A stretch of DNA of 64,000 nucleotides from NCBI RefSeq assembly GCF_000013365.1, contig NC_007778.1:1488001-1552000 (forward strand), read 5' to 3'. Positions 8,490-18,577 of this stretch are shown here, piece after piece. This stretch comes from Rhodopseudomonas palustris HaA2 (GTDB lineage Bacteria; Pseudomonadota; Alphaproteobacteria; Rhizobiales; Xanthobacteraceae). The notes below the pieces were generated by a model, which searched no databases, was not told the DNA's origin, and saw only the letters and a list, made by a program, of their open reading frames with translations. Numbering within the stretch: the first letter of the stretch is position 1; the number at the start of each line of letters is the position of its first letter. The position numbers and the translations under genes are program-made.

Positions 8490-9665
8490 ATGATGACTGC
8501 TACGAAGCCCGCATTGCGGCCCACCACGCCCAATTTCTCCTCCGGCCCCTGCGCCAAGCGCCCCGGATGGACCCCCGAAAATCTCAAGGACGCCCCGCTC
8601 GGCCGCTCGCATCGCGCGAAGGTCGGCAAGGCCAAGCTCAAGCTCGCGATCGATCTGACGCGCGACGTGCTCGAGGTCCCCGCCGACTACAAGATCGGCA
8701 TCGTCCCGGCCTCCGACACCGGCGCCGTCGAGATGGCGCTGTGGTCGCTGCTCGGGCCGCGTCCCGTCACCACCATCGCCTGGGAATCGTTCGGCGACGG
8801 CTGGGTCTCCGACGTCACCAAGGAGCTCAAGCTCAAGGACGTCACCAAGCTCAAGGCGGGCTACGGCGAGATTCCCGACCTCTCCAAGGTCGATTGCAAC
8901 ACCGACGTCGTCTTCACCTGGAACGGCACCACCTCCGGCGTCCGCGTCCCGAACGCCGACTGGATCGCCGCCGACCGTGAAGGCCTGACCATCTGCGACG
9001 CCACCTCGGCCGCCTTCGCGCAGCCGCTGGATTGGCCCAAGCTCGACGTCGTCACCTTCTCCTGGCAGAAGGCGCTCGGCGGCGAAGCCGCGCACGGCAT
9101 GCTGATCCTCTCGCCGCGCGCCGTGGCGCGTCTGGAGAGCTACACGCCCGCGTGGCCGCTGCCGAAGATCTTCCGCCTCACCAAGGGCGGCAAGCTCAAC
9201 GAAGGCATCTTCGAAGGCGAGACCATCAACACCCCGTCGATGCTGTGCGTCGAGGACTACATCGACGCGCTGAACTGGGCGAAGTCGGTGGGCGGCCTCA
9301 AGGGCCTGATCGCCCGCGCCGACGCCAACACCAAGGCGATCACCGACTGGCAGGCGAAGACCCCGTGGGTCGACTTCCTCGCCGCCGATCCGGCGATCCG
9401 CTCCAACACCTCGGTCTGCCTCAAGGTGGTGGATCCGGCGATCACCGCTCTGTCGCCCGAGGCGCAGGCCGACTTCGCCAAGAAGCTGGTCGCGGTGGTG
9501 GAGAAGGAAGGCGCGGGTTACGACCTCGGCGCTTACCGCGACGCGCCCCCCGGCCTGCGGATCTGGTGCGGCGCCACGGTGGAAGCCGCCGACGTCGCCA
9601 CGCTGACGCAGTGGCTCGACTACGCGTTCGAGACCACCAAGGCCGGCCTCGCCAAAGCCGCCTGA
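8490..9665 (+). CDS. serC: phosphoserine aminotransferase SerC
   Basis: Second step of serine biosynthesis: transaminates 3-phosphohydroxypyruvate with glutamate; also acts in pyridoxal phosphate synthesis in many bacteria. The 391-residue length fits the alphaproteobacterial form. [12 protein letters not shown] marks the N-terminus, and [16 protein letters not shown] carries the PLP-binding Lys194. Two adjacent ATG codons (8490, 8493) follow GGAAGG, which is buried in the second leader hairpin, suggesting translational control. serA follows after a 181-bp gap filled by two inverted repeats, in the order usual for the group. Confidence 0.96.
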   Translation: MMTATKPALRPTTPNFSSGPCAKRPGWTPENLKDAPLGRSHRAKVGKAKLKLAIDLTRDVLEVPADYKIGIVPASDTGAVEMALWSLLGPRPVTTIAWESFGDGWVSDVTKELKLKDVTKLKAGYGEIPDLSKVDCNTDVVFTWNGTTSGVRVPNADWIAADREGLTICDATSAAFAQPLDWPKLDVVTFSWQKALGGEAAHGMLILSPRAVARLESYTPAWPLPKIFRLTKGGKLNEGIFEGETINTPSMLCVEDYIDALNWAKSVGGLKGLIARADANTKAITDWQAKTPWVDFLAADPAIRSNTSVCLKVVDPAITALSPEAQADFAKKLVAVVEKEGAGYDLGAYRDAPPGLRIWCGATVEAADVATLTQWLDYAFETTKAGLAKAA

Positions 9666-9673
9666 TGCCACTT

Positions 9674-9807
9674 ACCCTCTCCCCTTGTGGGAGAGGGTGC
9701 CTTCGCGAAGCGAAGGCGGGTGAGGGGGTGATGACCCTCGTTATGTCGCCACCCCTCACCCGTCGCGGACTGCGTCCGCGCCACCCTCTCCCACAAGGGG
9801 AGAGGGG
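9674..9807. repeat. CTCTCC/GGTGAGG repeat, two facing copies
   Basis: The serC-serA gap is filled by one plus-oriented copy (ACCCTCTCCC/GGGAGAGGGT hairpin, then CCTTCGCGAAGCGAAGG, then GGGTGAGGGG) facing a minus-oriented copy that ends in CCCTCTCCCACAAGGGGAGAGGG. Read through, it would make a large compound hairpin inside the operon and could damp serA expression. Confidence 0.8.
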
Positions 9808-9846
9808 AAGAGCGCCTCCCAATTCATTTCAGCAGGATCACATCCC

Positions 9847-11436
9847 ATGACCGCACCCAAAGTCCTCATTTCCGACGCCCTGTCGGAAGCCGCCGTGCAG
9901 ATCTTCAAGGATCGCGGCATCGACGTCGATTTCCAGCCGGCGCTCGGTAAAGACAAAGAGAAGCTCGCCGAGATCATCGGCAATTACGACGGCCTGGCGA
10001 TTCGCTCGGCCACCAAGGCGACCGCGAAGATTCTCGAAAAGGCCACCCGGCTGAAGGTGATCGGCCGCGCCGGCATCGGCGTCGACAACGTCGAAATCCC
10101 CGCCGCGACCGCCAAGGGCGTGATCGTGATGAACACGCCGTTCGGCAATTCGATCACCACCGCCGAGCACGCCATCACCATGATGCTGGCGCTGGCCCGC
10201 GAGATCCCGGCGGCCGACGCCTCGACCCAGGCCGGCAAGTGGGAGAAGAACCGCTTCATGGGCGTCGAGATCACCGCCAAGACGCTCGGCGTGATCGGCT
10301 GCGGCAATATCGGCTCGATCGCCGCCGACCGCGCGCTCGGCCTGAAGATGAAGGTGATCGCGTTCGATCCGTTCCTGTCGCCGGAGCGCGCGCGCGATCT
10401 CGGCGTCGAGAAGGTCGAGCTCGAAGACCTGTTCAAGCGCGCCGATTTCATCACGCTGCACACCCCGCTCACCGACAAGACCAAGAACATCATCGACGCC
10501 GCCGCCATCGCCAAGATGAAGAAGGGCGTCCGCATCATCAATTGTGCCCGCGGCGGTCTGGTCGACGAGCAGGCGCTCGCCGAGGCGCTGAAGTCCGGCC
10601 AGGTCGCCGGCGCGGCGTTCGACGTGTTCTCCGAAGAGCCGGCGACCAGCAACGTGCTGTTCGGCCTGCCCAACGTGATCTGCACCCCGCATCTCGGCGC
10701 CTCGACCACCGAAGCGCAGGAGAACGTCGCGCTGCAGGTCGCCGAACAGATGAGCGACTATCTGCTCAACGGCGCCATCACCAACGCCGTCAACTTCCCG
10801 TCGATCACCGCCGAAGAAGCGCCGAAGCTGAAGCCGTTCATCGAGCTGGCCGAAAAGCTCGGCTCGTTCGCCGGCCAATTGACCGAAACGGGCATCACCA
10901 AGGTCACCATCACCTACGAGGGTGAAGTCGCCGAGATGAAGATCAAGGCGCTGACCTCCGCGGTGCTGTCGGGTCTGCTGCGGCCGATGCTGGGCGACAT
11001 CAACGTCGTCTCCGCGCCGGTGATCGCCAAGGAGCGCGGCATGGTGGTGGACGAGATCGTCCGCGCCGCCGAGAGCGACTACGAGAGCCTGATCACCCTG
11101 ACGGTCGCCACCGAGAAGCAGGAACGCTCGGTGTCCGGCACCGTCTATGCCGACGGCAAGCCGCGCCTGGTCGACATCAAGGGCATTCGCGTCGACGCCG
11201 AATTCGGCCAATCGATGATCTACGTCACCAACGAGGACAAGCCGGGCTTCATCGGCAAGTTCGCGAGCCTGCTGGGTGACGCCAAGGTCAACATCGCCAC
11301 CTTCAATCTCGGCCGCCACAGCCAGGGCGGCGACGCCATCGCGCTGGTCGAGATCGACGGCCCGGCGCCCGCCGACGTCATCGCCAAGGTGCAGGCGCTG
11401 CCGCAGGTGAAGCAGGCCAAAGCGCTGGCGTTCTGA
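9847..11436 (+). CDS. serA: D-3-phosphoglycerate dehydrogenase SerA
   Basis: First committed step of serine synthesis, oxidising 3-phosphoglycerate with NAD. The 529-residue product is the long form: catalytic and Rossmann domains (GxGxxG in GVIGCGNIGS, 149-157), then an intervening ASB domain and a C-terminal ACT domain (about 455-529; IYVTNEDKPGFIGKF) that classically binds serine for feedback inhibition. Catalytic residues are visible in NCARGGLVDE (Arg), FDVFSEEP (Glu) and TPHLGASTTEAQ (His). A textbook terminator follows at 11471. Cotranscription with serC is likely but interrupted by the repeat pair. Confidence 0.96.
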   Translation: MTAPKVLISDALSEAAVQIFKDRGIDVDFQPALGKDKEKLAEIIGNYDGLAIRSATKATAKILEKATRLKVIGRAGIGVDNVEIPAATAKGVIVMNTPFGNSITTAEHAITMMLALAREIPAADASTQAGKWEKNRFMGVEITAKTLGVIGCGNIGSIAADRALGLKMKVIAFDPFLSPERARDLGVEKVELEDLFKRADFITLHTPLTDKTKNIIDAAAIAKMKKGVRIINCARGGLVDEQALAEALKSGQVAGAAFDVFSEEPATSNVLFGLPNVICTPHLGASTTEAQENVALQVAEQMSDYLLNGAITNAVNFPSITAEEAPKLKPFIELAEKLGSFAGQLTETGITKVTITYEGEVAEMKIKALTSAVLSGLLRPMLGDINVVSAPVIAKERGMVVDEIVRAAESDYESLITLTVATEKQERSVSGTVYADGKPRLVDIKGIRVDAEFGQSMIYVTNEDKPGFIGKFASLLGDAKVNIATFNLGRHSQGGDAIALVEIDGPAPADVIAKVQALPQVKQAKALAF

Positions 11437-11470
11437 GACTTTCGCCTTAGCAAATCGGCGACAGACGATG

Positions 11471-11500
11471 AAATCCCTCCCTCGCGGGAGGGATTTTGCG
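11471..11500 (+). terminator. rho-independent terminator of serA
   Basis: An 11-bp perfect stem AAATCCCTCCC / GGGAGGGATTT with TCGC loop (11471-11496), ending in a short T run. It closes the serC-serA unit. Confidence 0.85.
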
Positions 11501-11619
11501 TTCCGCTGTGCGGCAAAAGACACAAGCTGTGCAAAGTAACACTATTAAAAGCATCTGTTGCTACCGTCCTGCAACCTGAGCCGCGCGCCCGCGCGGTGAG
11601 TTCGGCGTGGAGACGGTCA

Positions 11620-13305
11620 GTGAAGTTCAGCAGCCTTCGTATCACCCCCAAGATCGGAATCCTGGTCGGCGTTGCCTTGCTCGGCCTGTGCGCCGCCGGG
11701 GCCTATGCCGGCATCATGATGCGTCAGGAATTGCTGAACGCCCGAATCGAACAGGCCAAGTCGATCGCCGAGTCGGCGCGCAGCATGGCGATCGGCCTAC
11801 AGAAGCAGGTCGATGCCGGCGAACTGACCAAGGACGCCGCGCTCGCCGAATTCACCCGCCGGGCCAATAGCCTCACCTACGACAACGGCAATGGTTATTT
11901 GTTCGCCTACACCAATGACGGAGTGACCCTGGCGTCGCCGGACAAGAAGGCGCTCGGCACCAACCGCATCAACACGCCGACCGGCGACCGCTTTCTGGTT
12001 CGCGAACTGCGCGACGGCGTGCTGGCCAAGGGCTACGTGCTGCTCAACTATGAATTCCGCAAGCCCGGCTCGGAAGAGTTGATCCGCAAGATGTCCTACG
12101 GCGTCGCAATTCCCGGCTGGAACGCTTTCGTCGGCACCGGCGCCTATGTGGACGACATCGATGCCACGGTGAAACCGGTGGTGTGGATGCTCGGAGTCGG
12201 CATCCTGGTCATCGGCGCGATCTCGTCGCTGATCGCCTGGCTGATCGGTCGCAGCATCACCAAGCCGCTCGGCGAACTCGGCGCGCGGATGAAATCGCTC
12301 GCCTCCGGTGAACTCGAGGCGCCGATCCCCGGGATCGCGCGCGGCGACGAGGTCGGCGAGATGGCGACCACCGTTCAGGTGTTCAAGGACAATGCGCTGC
12401 GGATCCGCGGGCTCGAACAGCAGGAGGCCGAGGTCAAGCAGCGCGCCGCTGCCGAACGCGCCGCGCTGATGCAGCAGATCGCCGACGATTTCGAGCGCAG
12501 CGTCAACGGCGTGGTGCGCAGCGTGGCGGGCGCGACCGCCGAGCTGCAGACGACGGCGCAGTCGATGACCTCGACCGCGTCGGACGCCAGCTCGCGCGCC
12601 GCCGCGGTCGGCTCCGCATCGGATACGGCGTCGAGCATGGTCGGCACCGTCGCGTCGGCGTCGGAAGAGCTGTCGGCGTCGGTCGCGGAAATTTCCCGCC
12701 AGGTGCATCAGTCGCGCGAAATCGCCAGCAAGGCGGTCGGCGACGCCGAACGCACCAACGAGACCGTCAAGCTGTTGTCGATCGGCGCCGAGAAGATTGG
12801 CGAGGTGGTGCAACTGATCCATTCGATCGCGTCGCAGACCAACCTCTTGGCGCTCAACGCCACCATCGAGGCGGCCCGCGCCGGCGAATCCGGCCGCGGC
12901 TTCGCGGTGGTCGCCTCCGAAGTGAAGGCGCTGGCGAGCCAGACCGCGAAGGCCACCGAGGAAATCTCCTCGCAAGTGTCGGCGATGCAATCCTCGACCG
13001 CGACCGCGGTGGAGTCGATTAACCACATCACCTCGACGATCGGCGAAATGAACAACATCACCATGGCGATTTCTTCCGCCGTGGAGCAGCAGGGCTCGGC
13101 GACCCGCGAGATCGCCCGCAACATCCAGTCGGTCGCGGCCGGGTCGAGCGAAATCAGCAGCCACATCGGCGGCGTCAGCGCCGCGGCGTCGGCGACCGGC
13201 GATGCCGCCGCGCAGGTGCTGACGCATGCCCGCGGTCTCGACGGCCAGTCCGGCGCGTTGCAATCCGCCGTCGACGACTTCCTGCACAAGGTCCGTGCGG
13301 CGTAG
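11620..13305 (+). CDS. methyl-accepting chemotaxis protein with single Cache domain
   Basis: A 561-residue receptor. Membrane segment at about 9-32, a periplasmic single-Cache domain ([20 protein letters not shown], then [14 protein letters not shown]), a second membrane segment ([21 protein letters not shown]), HAMP ([20 protein letters not shown]), and the signalling tip [20 protein letters not shown]. Single-Cache receptors of this type usually bind small carboxylates; ligand unknown here. Start GTG 11620 is preferred over GTG 11596 because the next paralogue begins at the equivalent residue. It is the first of two tandem paralogues. Confidence 0.9.
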   Translation: MKFSSLRITPKIGILVGVALLGLCAAGAYAGIMMRQELLNARIEQAKSIAESARSMAIGLQKQVDAGELTKDAALAEFTRRANSLTYDNGNGYLFAYTNDGVTLASPDKKALGTNRINTPTGDRFLVRELRDGVLAKGYVLLNYEFRKPGSEELIRKMSYGVAIPGWNAFVGTGAYVDDIDATVKPVVWMLGVGILVIGAISSLIAWLIGRSITKPLGELGARMKSLASGELEAPIPGIARGDEVGEMATTVQVFKDNALRIRGLEQQEAEVKQRAAAERAALMQQIADDFERSVNGVVRSVAGATAELQTTAQSMTSTASDASSRAAAVGSASDTASSMVGTVASASEELSASVAEISRQVHQSREIASKAVGDAERTNETVKLLSIGAEKIGEVVQLIHSIASQTNLLALNATIEAARAGESGRGFAVVASEVKALASQTAKATEEISSQVSAMQSSTATAVESINHITSTIGEMNNITMAISSAVEQQGSATREIARNIQSVAAGSSEISSHIGGVSAAASATGDAAAQVLTHARGLDGQSGALQSAVDDFLHKVRAA

Positions 13306-13511
13306 TCCGCCGGTCCGATCCCTCCGTCGCTCCGAGCCGAATGCCATCGGCCCGGAGCGACGATCACCAGCGATCTTGGCGACCCGGGGAGAGAGCAACC
13401 GGCGCGCCACACCTCGTGCTTCTACGGGGAGGCATTTAAACGGGTTGGATACCCGATGCCGCTACGCGTTGATGGCTGCGCGATCACCGCGCCGGCTTCG
13501 GAGTCGTCCCC

Positions 13512-15194
13512 GTGCACTTCAGCAATCTTCGCATCACGCCGAAATTGAGCATTCTCGTCGCTGTGGCGATGCTCGGCCTGATTGCCGCCGGTGTGTTCGC
13601 CGCATCCATTCTGCATCGCGAGATGCGTGCCGGTCGCTTCGAGCAGACCAAGGCGATGGTCGAGACCGCGCTGAACATGGCGATCGGGCTGCAGAAGCAG
13701 GTCGATGCCGGCAAGCTGACCAAGGATCAGGCGATCTCCGACTTCCAGCAGCGCGCCCAGGCGATGACCTATGACGGCGCCAACGGCTATTTCTTCGCCT
13801 ACAAGATGGACGGAGAGGTCGTGCTGCTGCCGGGGGTGAAGCCCGGCACGAACCGGCTCGACGTCGAGACGGCCGGCCGCAAGATCGTCCGCGAATTGCG
13901 TGATGGCGTCGCCGCCAAGGGCAACGTCACGCTGTTCTACGAATTCAAGAAGCCGGGCGGCGACGAACTGCTCAGCAAGGTATCGTATGCGGCCGCGATC
14001 CCCGGCTGGAACGTCTTCGTCGGCACCGGCGTCTATCTGCAGGACATCGACGCCAAGCTGAAGCCGATCATGATGTGGCTCGGGCTCGCCATTCTCGGCA
14101 TCGGCGCCGTCTGCTCGCTGGTCGCCTGGCTGATCAGCCGCAGCATCACCAAGCCGCTCGGCCGTCTCGGTGCACGGATGAAGTCGCTCGCCGGCGGCCA
14201 GATCGATGCGCCGATCCCGGGTGTCGACCGCGGCGACGAGGTCGGCGAGATGGCGAAGACGGTGCAGGTGTTCCAGGACAATGCCATCCGCATCCGCGGC
14301 CTCGAGCAGCAGGAGCAGGAAGCGCAGCAGCGCGCGGGCGCCGAGCGGCGGGCGCTGATGGAGAACATCGCCGACGATTTCGAGCGCAGCGTCAACGGCG
14401 TGGTGCGCAGCGTGGCCGATGCGACCAAGGAAATGCAGGCGACCGCACAATCGATGACCGCGACCGCCTCGGATGCGAGTTTGCGCGCCGGGGCTGTCGG
14501 TGCCGCGTCGGAAGCGTCCGCCGGGATGGTCGGCACCGTCGCCTCGGCGTCCGAACAACTATCCGCGTCGGTCCATGAGATTTCCCGGCAGGTGCAGCAG
14601 TCGCGCGAGATCGCCGGCAAGGCCGTCAGCGACGCCGAGCACACCAACGAGACGGTGATGCAGCTCTCGGTCAGCGCCGAGAAGATCGGCGAAGTGGTGC
14701 AACTGATCCATTCGATCGCGTCGCAGACCAACCTGCTGGCGCTGAACGCCACCATCGAGGCGGCGCGCGCCGGCGAATCCGGCCGCGGCTTCGCGGTGGT
14801 CGCCTCCGAAGTGAAGGCGCTGGCGGGCCAGACCGCGAAGGCGACCGAGGAGATTTCGGCGCAGGTGTCGGCGATGCAGGCGTCGACCGCGAACGCGGTG
14901 GATTCGATCAGTGGAATCACCTCCACCATCGGGCAGATGAGCGAGATCACCATGGCGATCTCCAGCGCCGTCGAGCAGCAGGGCGCGGCGACGCGCGACA
15001 TCGCCCGCAATATCCAGTCGGTTGCGGCCGGGTCGAGCGAGATCAGCGGCCATATCAGCGGCGTCAGCGACGCGGCGGCCGCGACCGGCGAAGCCGCGGC
15101 GCAGGTGCTCGCGCATGCGGGCGAACTGGACGGCCAGTCCGATGCGCTGCAATCGGCGGTCGATGACTTCCTGCAGAAGGTCCGCGCCGCCTGA
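13512..15194 (+). CDS. methyl-accepting chemotaxis protein with single Cache domain, tandem paralogue
   Basis: A 560-residue receptor with the same architecture as its upstream neighbour: membrane segment, single Cache (GANGYFFAYKMDGEVVLLPG), second membrane segment, HAMP and the identical signalling tip. The C-terminal halves are nearly identical, while the Cache domains differ in the ligand-facing part ([11 protein letters not shown] in one against EVVLLPGVKPG in the other). That pattern is expected of a duplication followed by divergence of ligand choice. Start is GTG 13512. The 206-bp gap between the two genes shows no obvious terminator, so cotranscription is possible. Confidence 0.9.
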   Translation: MHFSNLRITPKLSILVAVAMLGLIAAGVFAASILHREMRAGRFEQTKAMVETALNMAIGLQKQVDAGKLTKDQAISDFQQRAQAMTYDGANGYFFAYKMDGEVVLLPGVKPGTNRLDVETAGRKIVRELRDGVAAKGNVTLFYEFKKPGGDELLSKVSYAAAIPGWNVFVGTGVYLQDIDAKLKPIMMWLGLAILGIGAVCSLVAWLISRSITKPLGRLGARMKSLAGGQIDAPIPGVDRGDEVGEMAKTVQVFQDNAIRIRGLEQQEQEAQQRAGAERRALMENIADDFERSVNGVVRSVADATKEMQATAQSMTATASDASLRAGAVGAASEASAGMVGTVASASEQLSASVHEISRQVQQSREIAGKAVSDAEHTNETVMQLSVSAEKIGEVVQLIHSIASQTNLLALNATIEAARAGESGRGFAVVASEVKALAGQTAKATEEISAQVSAMQASTANAVDSISGITSTIGQMSEITMAISSAVEQQGAATRDIARNIQSVAAGSSEISGHISGVSDAAAATGEAAAQVLAHAGELDGQSDALQSAVDDFLQKVRAA

Positions 15195-15382
15195 CGCGAC
15201 GGCGCGAGGCGCCGCCGTCACGGTCGGCCCCTTCCAACGATGCGAGAACGCGCACTGCAGCGACGGCGCGCATTCTGATCGGCCGGGCGGCGCAGCGCCG
15301 CTCCTTGAACCTGTCGCCCTGAAGCTGCGACTTACCTCCTGCTGGGGGCGTGCGCCAGCGAGGCGAGACCAGAGGCGACCGC

Positions 15383-15730
15383 ATGCCCATTCGACTGCAA
15401 GGCACCGTCGCCTTCGAACCGGAGTTCGTCGGCAATCTGACCATGCTCACCCGCACGATGATCGCGCGCGGGCTCGATCCCGATTGCTATGTGATTACCA
15501 AGGACATTGCCGCTGCGCCGACGCTGCCGTTCGTCGGGACCATCGCCTACGACTATGCGGTCGACACCGGCGAGACCCAGTTCACCGTCACGGAAGCCGA
15601 TGATACGTGCTTCCTCGGCGCGTTTCTGCAATACATCGGCGATACGGACAGCGATGCCGACACTGCGCCGCCGCTGGCTGCTGACGGCGTGTTCTCGCGG
15701 CTGACGCGCTGGATGTCGCCGCAAGCCTGA
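15383..15730 (+). CDS. unrecognised small soluble protein
   Basis: A 115-residue acidic protein of unknown function. Start at ATG 15383 with AGAGGCGACC upstream. No membrane segment or signal peptide. It has an alpha/beta look: FVGNLTMLTRTMIARGLDPDCYVI in the first half and TGETQFTVTEADDTCFLGAF in the second, then an Asp-rich linker and an amphipathic C-terminus (FSRLTRWMSPQ). Two cysteines, not in a metal-binding arrangement. It follows the chemoreceptor pair by 188 bp, so a chemotaxis link is possible but unsupported. Confidence 0.6.
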   Translation: MPIRLQGTVAFEPEFVGNLTMLTRTMIARGLDPDCYVITKDIAAAPTLPFVGTIAYDYAVDTGETQFTVTEADDTCFLGAFLQYIGDTDSDADTAPPLAADGVFSRLTRWMSPQA

Positions 15731-15763
15731 GAAGCCGCGCGTCGCCGCGTGGCGCGAATTCGG

Positions 15764-15854
15764 CTCTCTCGAAAGAGAGGGGGCCTTTCGCCGGACCCGT
15801 TCGGCGAAAGGCGGGTGAGGGGCTGTGGACCAGGAGTCGCAGCTCCTCACCCGA
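15764..15854. repeat. CTCTCC/GGTGAGG repeat variant between convergent genes
   Basis: CTCTCTC-gaaa-GAGAG hairpin, then CCTTTCGCCG / CGGCGAAAGG, then CGGGTGAGGGG answered by CCTCACCCG. It sits between convergent ends at 15730 and 15867 and could terminate both. Confidence 0.7.
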
Positions 15855-15866
15855 CGTCACGGCGGC

Positions 15867-17225
15867 TTAATTCGCCTTCAGGAAGTCGGCGACTTCGAGC
15901 AGCACGAATTCATTGTCGTCGGCCTTGTTGGGATCGCGGCTCGACGAGAACGGCAGGTTGTTGTCGTTGCCGACGATGATGTGGCGGTCGTCGACCTTGT
16001 CGACGTTCTCGATGGTGAAGAACGGGAACGCCAGCGCGCCGTCGGTCAGCGGCTTCTTCGCCTTCTTGTCCGGATCGCGGATCTTCAGCAGGTCGATATA
16101 GCCGATCTTGCGCACCGGCTTGCCGACATTGGCGTCGCTGAGTTCGACCTTCACCACCCGCTTGAATTTCGGCAGGTCCGGGAAGCAGTCGGTGCCGCGG
16201 GTGCCGGCGGCGCAGGCCTTGTCGGGCGTGCCTTCGCCGTCGTCGCGCTCGATGATCAGGCCATGGCTGGCGTCGATCATGTTGAAGTCGCCGATCGCAT
16301 TGCCGTTCTGCTCGAACACGTAGGTCCAGAAGCGGCCGGTGAACTTCTTCTGCGCGACGTCGAATTCCAGGATGCGCGCGGCTTCCTTGCCGTCGACCTT
16401 CTCCCAGTCCTTCTTCCCGGCGTCCCACAGCGGGCCTTCGAGCAGGCCGTACAGGAACTTGCCGTCCTTGGAGGCAGCGAAGCCTTCGTAGCCCTTGGAG
16501 CGCTTCAGGTTGACGGTGGCGTTGTAGCTCGCGCCGGGCGCGCCGGGCGACTGCACCGACCAATGATCCGGCGACTTCACCGGCTTGTCGTCGGCGGTGG
16601 TCTCGTACACGCCCAGCACCTTGCCGCTCATGTCGGTCTCGATCAGATACGGGCCGAACTCTTCGCCGATCCAGATGCGGTCGCCGATGATCTGGAAGCC
16701 TTCGGTGTCGAAATCGGCGCCGGTCAGATAGCGCTTGTCGGTGTTCTCGTGAACGATGCGGAACGGCACCTTCTTGTCGGGATCGTGCAGGAACACGGTG
16801 GCGACGCGGTCGACCTTGCTGCCGGCCCAGTCGATCTTCAGGTGGCTGAGAAACAGCATGGCGTCGGCCGAATTGTAGCGCGAGCCGAAGCCGTTGTCGG
16901 TCAGCACCCAAAAGCTGCCGTCGTCCATCTTCTTGATGCCGGAGTTGCCCTGCAGCGGCTGGCCGCTGAACGGCAGCGACAGGCCGGTCGGCCGTTCCTT
17001 GGATTTGCCCATCACGGTGCCGGTCGCTTCGACGCGCTTGCCGGTGGTGTATTTGCCGGCGTTCTTGAGGTCGGCGGGCGCATCCGCCGGCGCGTCGATG
17101 AACGACGCCGCGGGCATCACCGCGTGACCCGCCAGGGTCGCGGGAAATTCGCCTTCGGATTGCGCAACCGCGGCGGATGACGCCAGTGCCAGAATTGCGG
17201 CCGAGCCGAGCAGCAGTTTTCGCAT
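15867..17225 (-). CDS. exported esterase-like (phytase-like beta-propeller) protein
   Basis: A 452-residue protein with a clear signal peptide (MRKLLLGSAAILALASSAAV then AQSEG). The mature chain resembles the family called esterase-like activity of phytase: LPFSGQPLQGNSGIK, VLTDNGFGSRYNSADA, DFDTEGFQI with WIGEEFGPYL, and a C-terminal IIVGNDNNLPFSSSRDPNKADDNEF are its conserved blocks. Such proteins are periplasmic hydrolases with propeller folds; the true substrate is not established. Start at CAT 17223-17225 behind AGGAGA. It is divergent from mbfA across 181 bp containing an Irr-type box, so iron control of both genes is conceivable. Confidence 0.82.
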   Translation of the reverse strand: MRKLLLGSAAILALASSAAVAQSEGEFPATLAGHAVMPAASFIDAPADAPADLKNAGKYTTGKRVEATGTVMGKSKERPTGLSLPFSGQPLQGNSGIKKMDDGSFWVLTDNGFGSRYNSADAMLFLSHLKIDWAGSKVDRVATVFLHDPDKKVPFRIVHENTDKRYLTGADFDTEGFQIIGDRIWIGEEFGPYLIETDMSGKVLGVYETTADDKPVKSPDHWSVQSPGAPGASYNATVNLKRSKGYEGFAASKDGKFLYGLLEGPLWDAGKKDWEKVDGKEAARILEFDVAQKKFTGRFWTYVFEQNGNAIGDFNMIDASHGLIIERDDGEGTPDKACAAGTRGTDCFPDLPKFKRVVKVELSDANVGKPVRKIGYIDLLKIRDPDKKAKKPLTDGALAFPFFTIENVDKVDDRHIIVGNDNNLPFSSSRDPNKADDNEFVLLEVADFLKAN

Positions 17226-17340
17226 GAGAGTCTCCTGTGAATGATCGCTGCTTTGTGGCGGCGCAGGATCACAGGCGGCTGACGGTTTGGTTAAGCGCCG
17301 ACGACGATCCCTGCGGCGAAGCGCGCATCGCGAGGCCGCT

Positions 17341-17387
17341 TTGACAGCCGGGCGAGCCGGGTCTAGAGATATTAGAATCATTCTAAA
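17341..17387 (+). promoter_or_regulatory. mbfA promoter with ICE (Irr) box
   Basis: TTAGAA-TCA-TTCTAA (17372-17386) is a perfect dyad equal to the core of the iron control element (TTTAGAA-N3-TTCTAAA) bound by the haem-responsive regulator Irr in Rhizobiales. TTGACA at 17341 with a weak TAGAGA 17 bp on puts the box at the likely transcription start, fitting repression by Irr when iron is scarce. Confidence 0.75.
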
Positions 17388-17406
17388 TTGTAATGGAATA
17401 CAGCAG

Positions 17407-18378
17407 ATGAAGGCGTTTGCCGATCTGACGGAGCGCGAAATCCTGGCGGTGGCGATCGCCGGCGAGGAGGAGGACAGCCGGATCTATCTGGCGTTCGCAG
17501 AGGACCTCGCCGAGCGTTATCCCGACTCGGCGCAGGTGTTCACCGAGATGGCGCAGCAGGAGAAGGGCCATCGCCACATGCTGCTGCGGATCTACGAGGA
17601 GCGCTTCGGCCCCGATCTGCCGCCGATCCGGCGCGCCGACGTCAAGGGCTTCATCAAGCGTCGTCCGATCTGGCTGACGCGCAACCTGCCGCTCGAGCGC
17701 ATCCGCAAGGAAGCCGAGACCATGGAGTTCGAGGCGCAGCGCTTCTACGAACGCGCCGCCGAGCGCGCCACCGATGTCGGCATCCGCAAGCTGCTGACCG
17801 ATCTCGCCGAGTTCGAGCAGCGCCACGAGCAGCGCGCGGCGCAGCTCAGCGACAAGATCCTCACGCCCGACGCCCGCAGCGCCGAGGATCACACCGCGCG
17901 GCGGATGTTCGTGCTGCAATACGTCCAGCCCGGTCTCGCCGGGCTGATGGACGGCTCGGTGTCGACGCTGGCGCCGCTGTTCGCCGCCGCCTTCGCGACG
18001 CATCAGAACTGGCCGACCTTCCTGGTCGGCCTCGCCGCCTCGATCGGCGCCGGCATCTCGATGGGCTTCGCCGAGGCCTTGTCCGACGACGGCTCGATGA
18101 CCGGCCGCGGCTCGCCCTGGCTGCGCGGCGGCATCTGCGGCCTGATGACGACGATCGGCGGCCTCGGCCACACGCTGCCTTATCTGGTGCCCGACTCCTG
18201 GGCCAATGCGTTCTGGATCGCCACCGCGATCGCCGGCGTCGTGGTGTTCGTCGAATTGTGGGCGATCGCCTATATCCGCGCCAGATACATGGACACGCCG
18301 TTCCTGCAGGCGGTGTTCCAGATCGTGCTCGGCGGCGTCATCGTGCTGGCGGTGGGGATATTGATCGGCGGGGCTTAG
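17407..18378 (+). CDS. mbfA: membrane-bound ferritin, iron exporter MbfA
   Basis: A 323-residue protein with two parts. Residues 1-165 are a cytoplasmic ferritin-like four-helix bundle with carboxylate/His ligands ([47 protein letters not shown]). Residues 180-323 are a VIT1/CCC1-like transporter domain ([23 protein letters not shown], three further membrane segments). Bradyrhizobium MbfA exports iron and protects against iron and peroxide stress. The ICE box immediately upstream supports Irr control, as known for mbfA. Start at ATG 17407; the ribosome site is weak. Confidence 0.93.
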   Translation: MKAFADLTEREILAVAIAGEEEDSRIYLAFAEDLAERYPDSAQVFTEMAQQEKGHRHMLLRIYEERFGPDLPPIRRADVKGFIKRRPIWLTRNLPLERIRKEAETMEFEAQRFYERAAERATDVGIRKLLTDLAEFEQRHEQRAAQLSDKILTPDARSAEDHTARRMFVLQYVQPGLAGLMDGSVSTLAPLFAAAFATHQNWPTFLVGLAASIGAGISMGFAEALSDDGSMTGRGSPWLRGGICGLMTTIGGLGHTLPYLVPDSWANAFWIATAIAGVVVFVELWAIAYIRARYMDTPFLQAVFQIVLGGVIVLAVGILIGGA

Positions 18379-18577
18379 TTCGCGGATCCGCAGCAAGTCC
18401 CCGATCTCATCACACGAGTAGCGCGCTCGCTCCATTCGCGGCGGGAAGAGGTGGCGATCAAATCCGCTCTGTCGCGGCCTTGCCTAAAGTCGCAGGCGCA
18501 CTGGTAGTCGTACCAGCCGTGAAATTTATAACTGCTTCAGTCAGGGAGGTTAAGAACGCCCCGACCAGGAGGACGTG

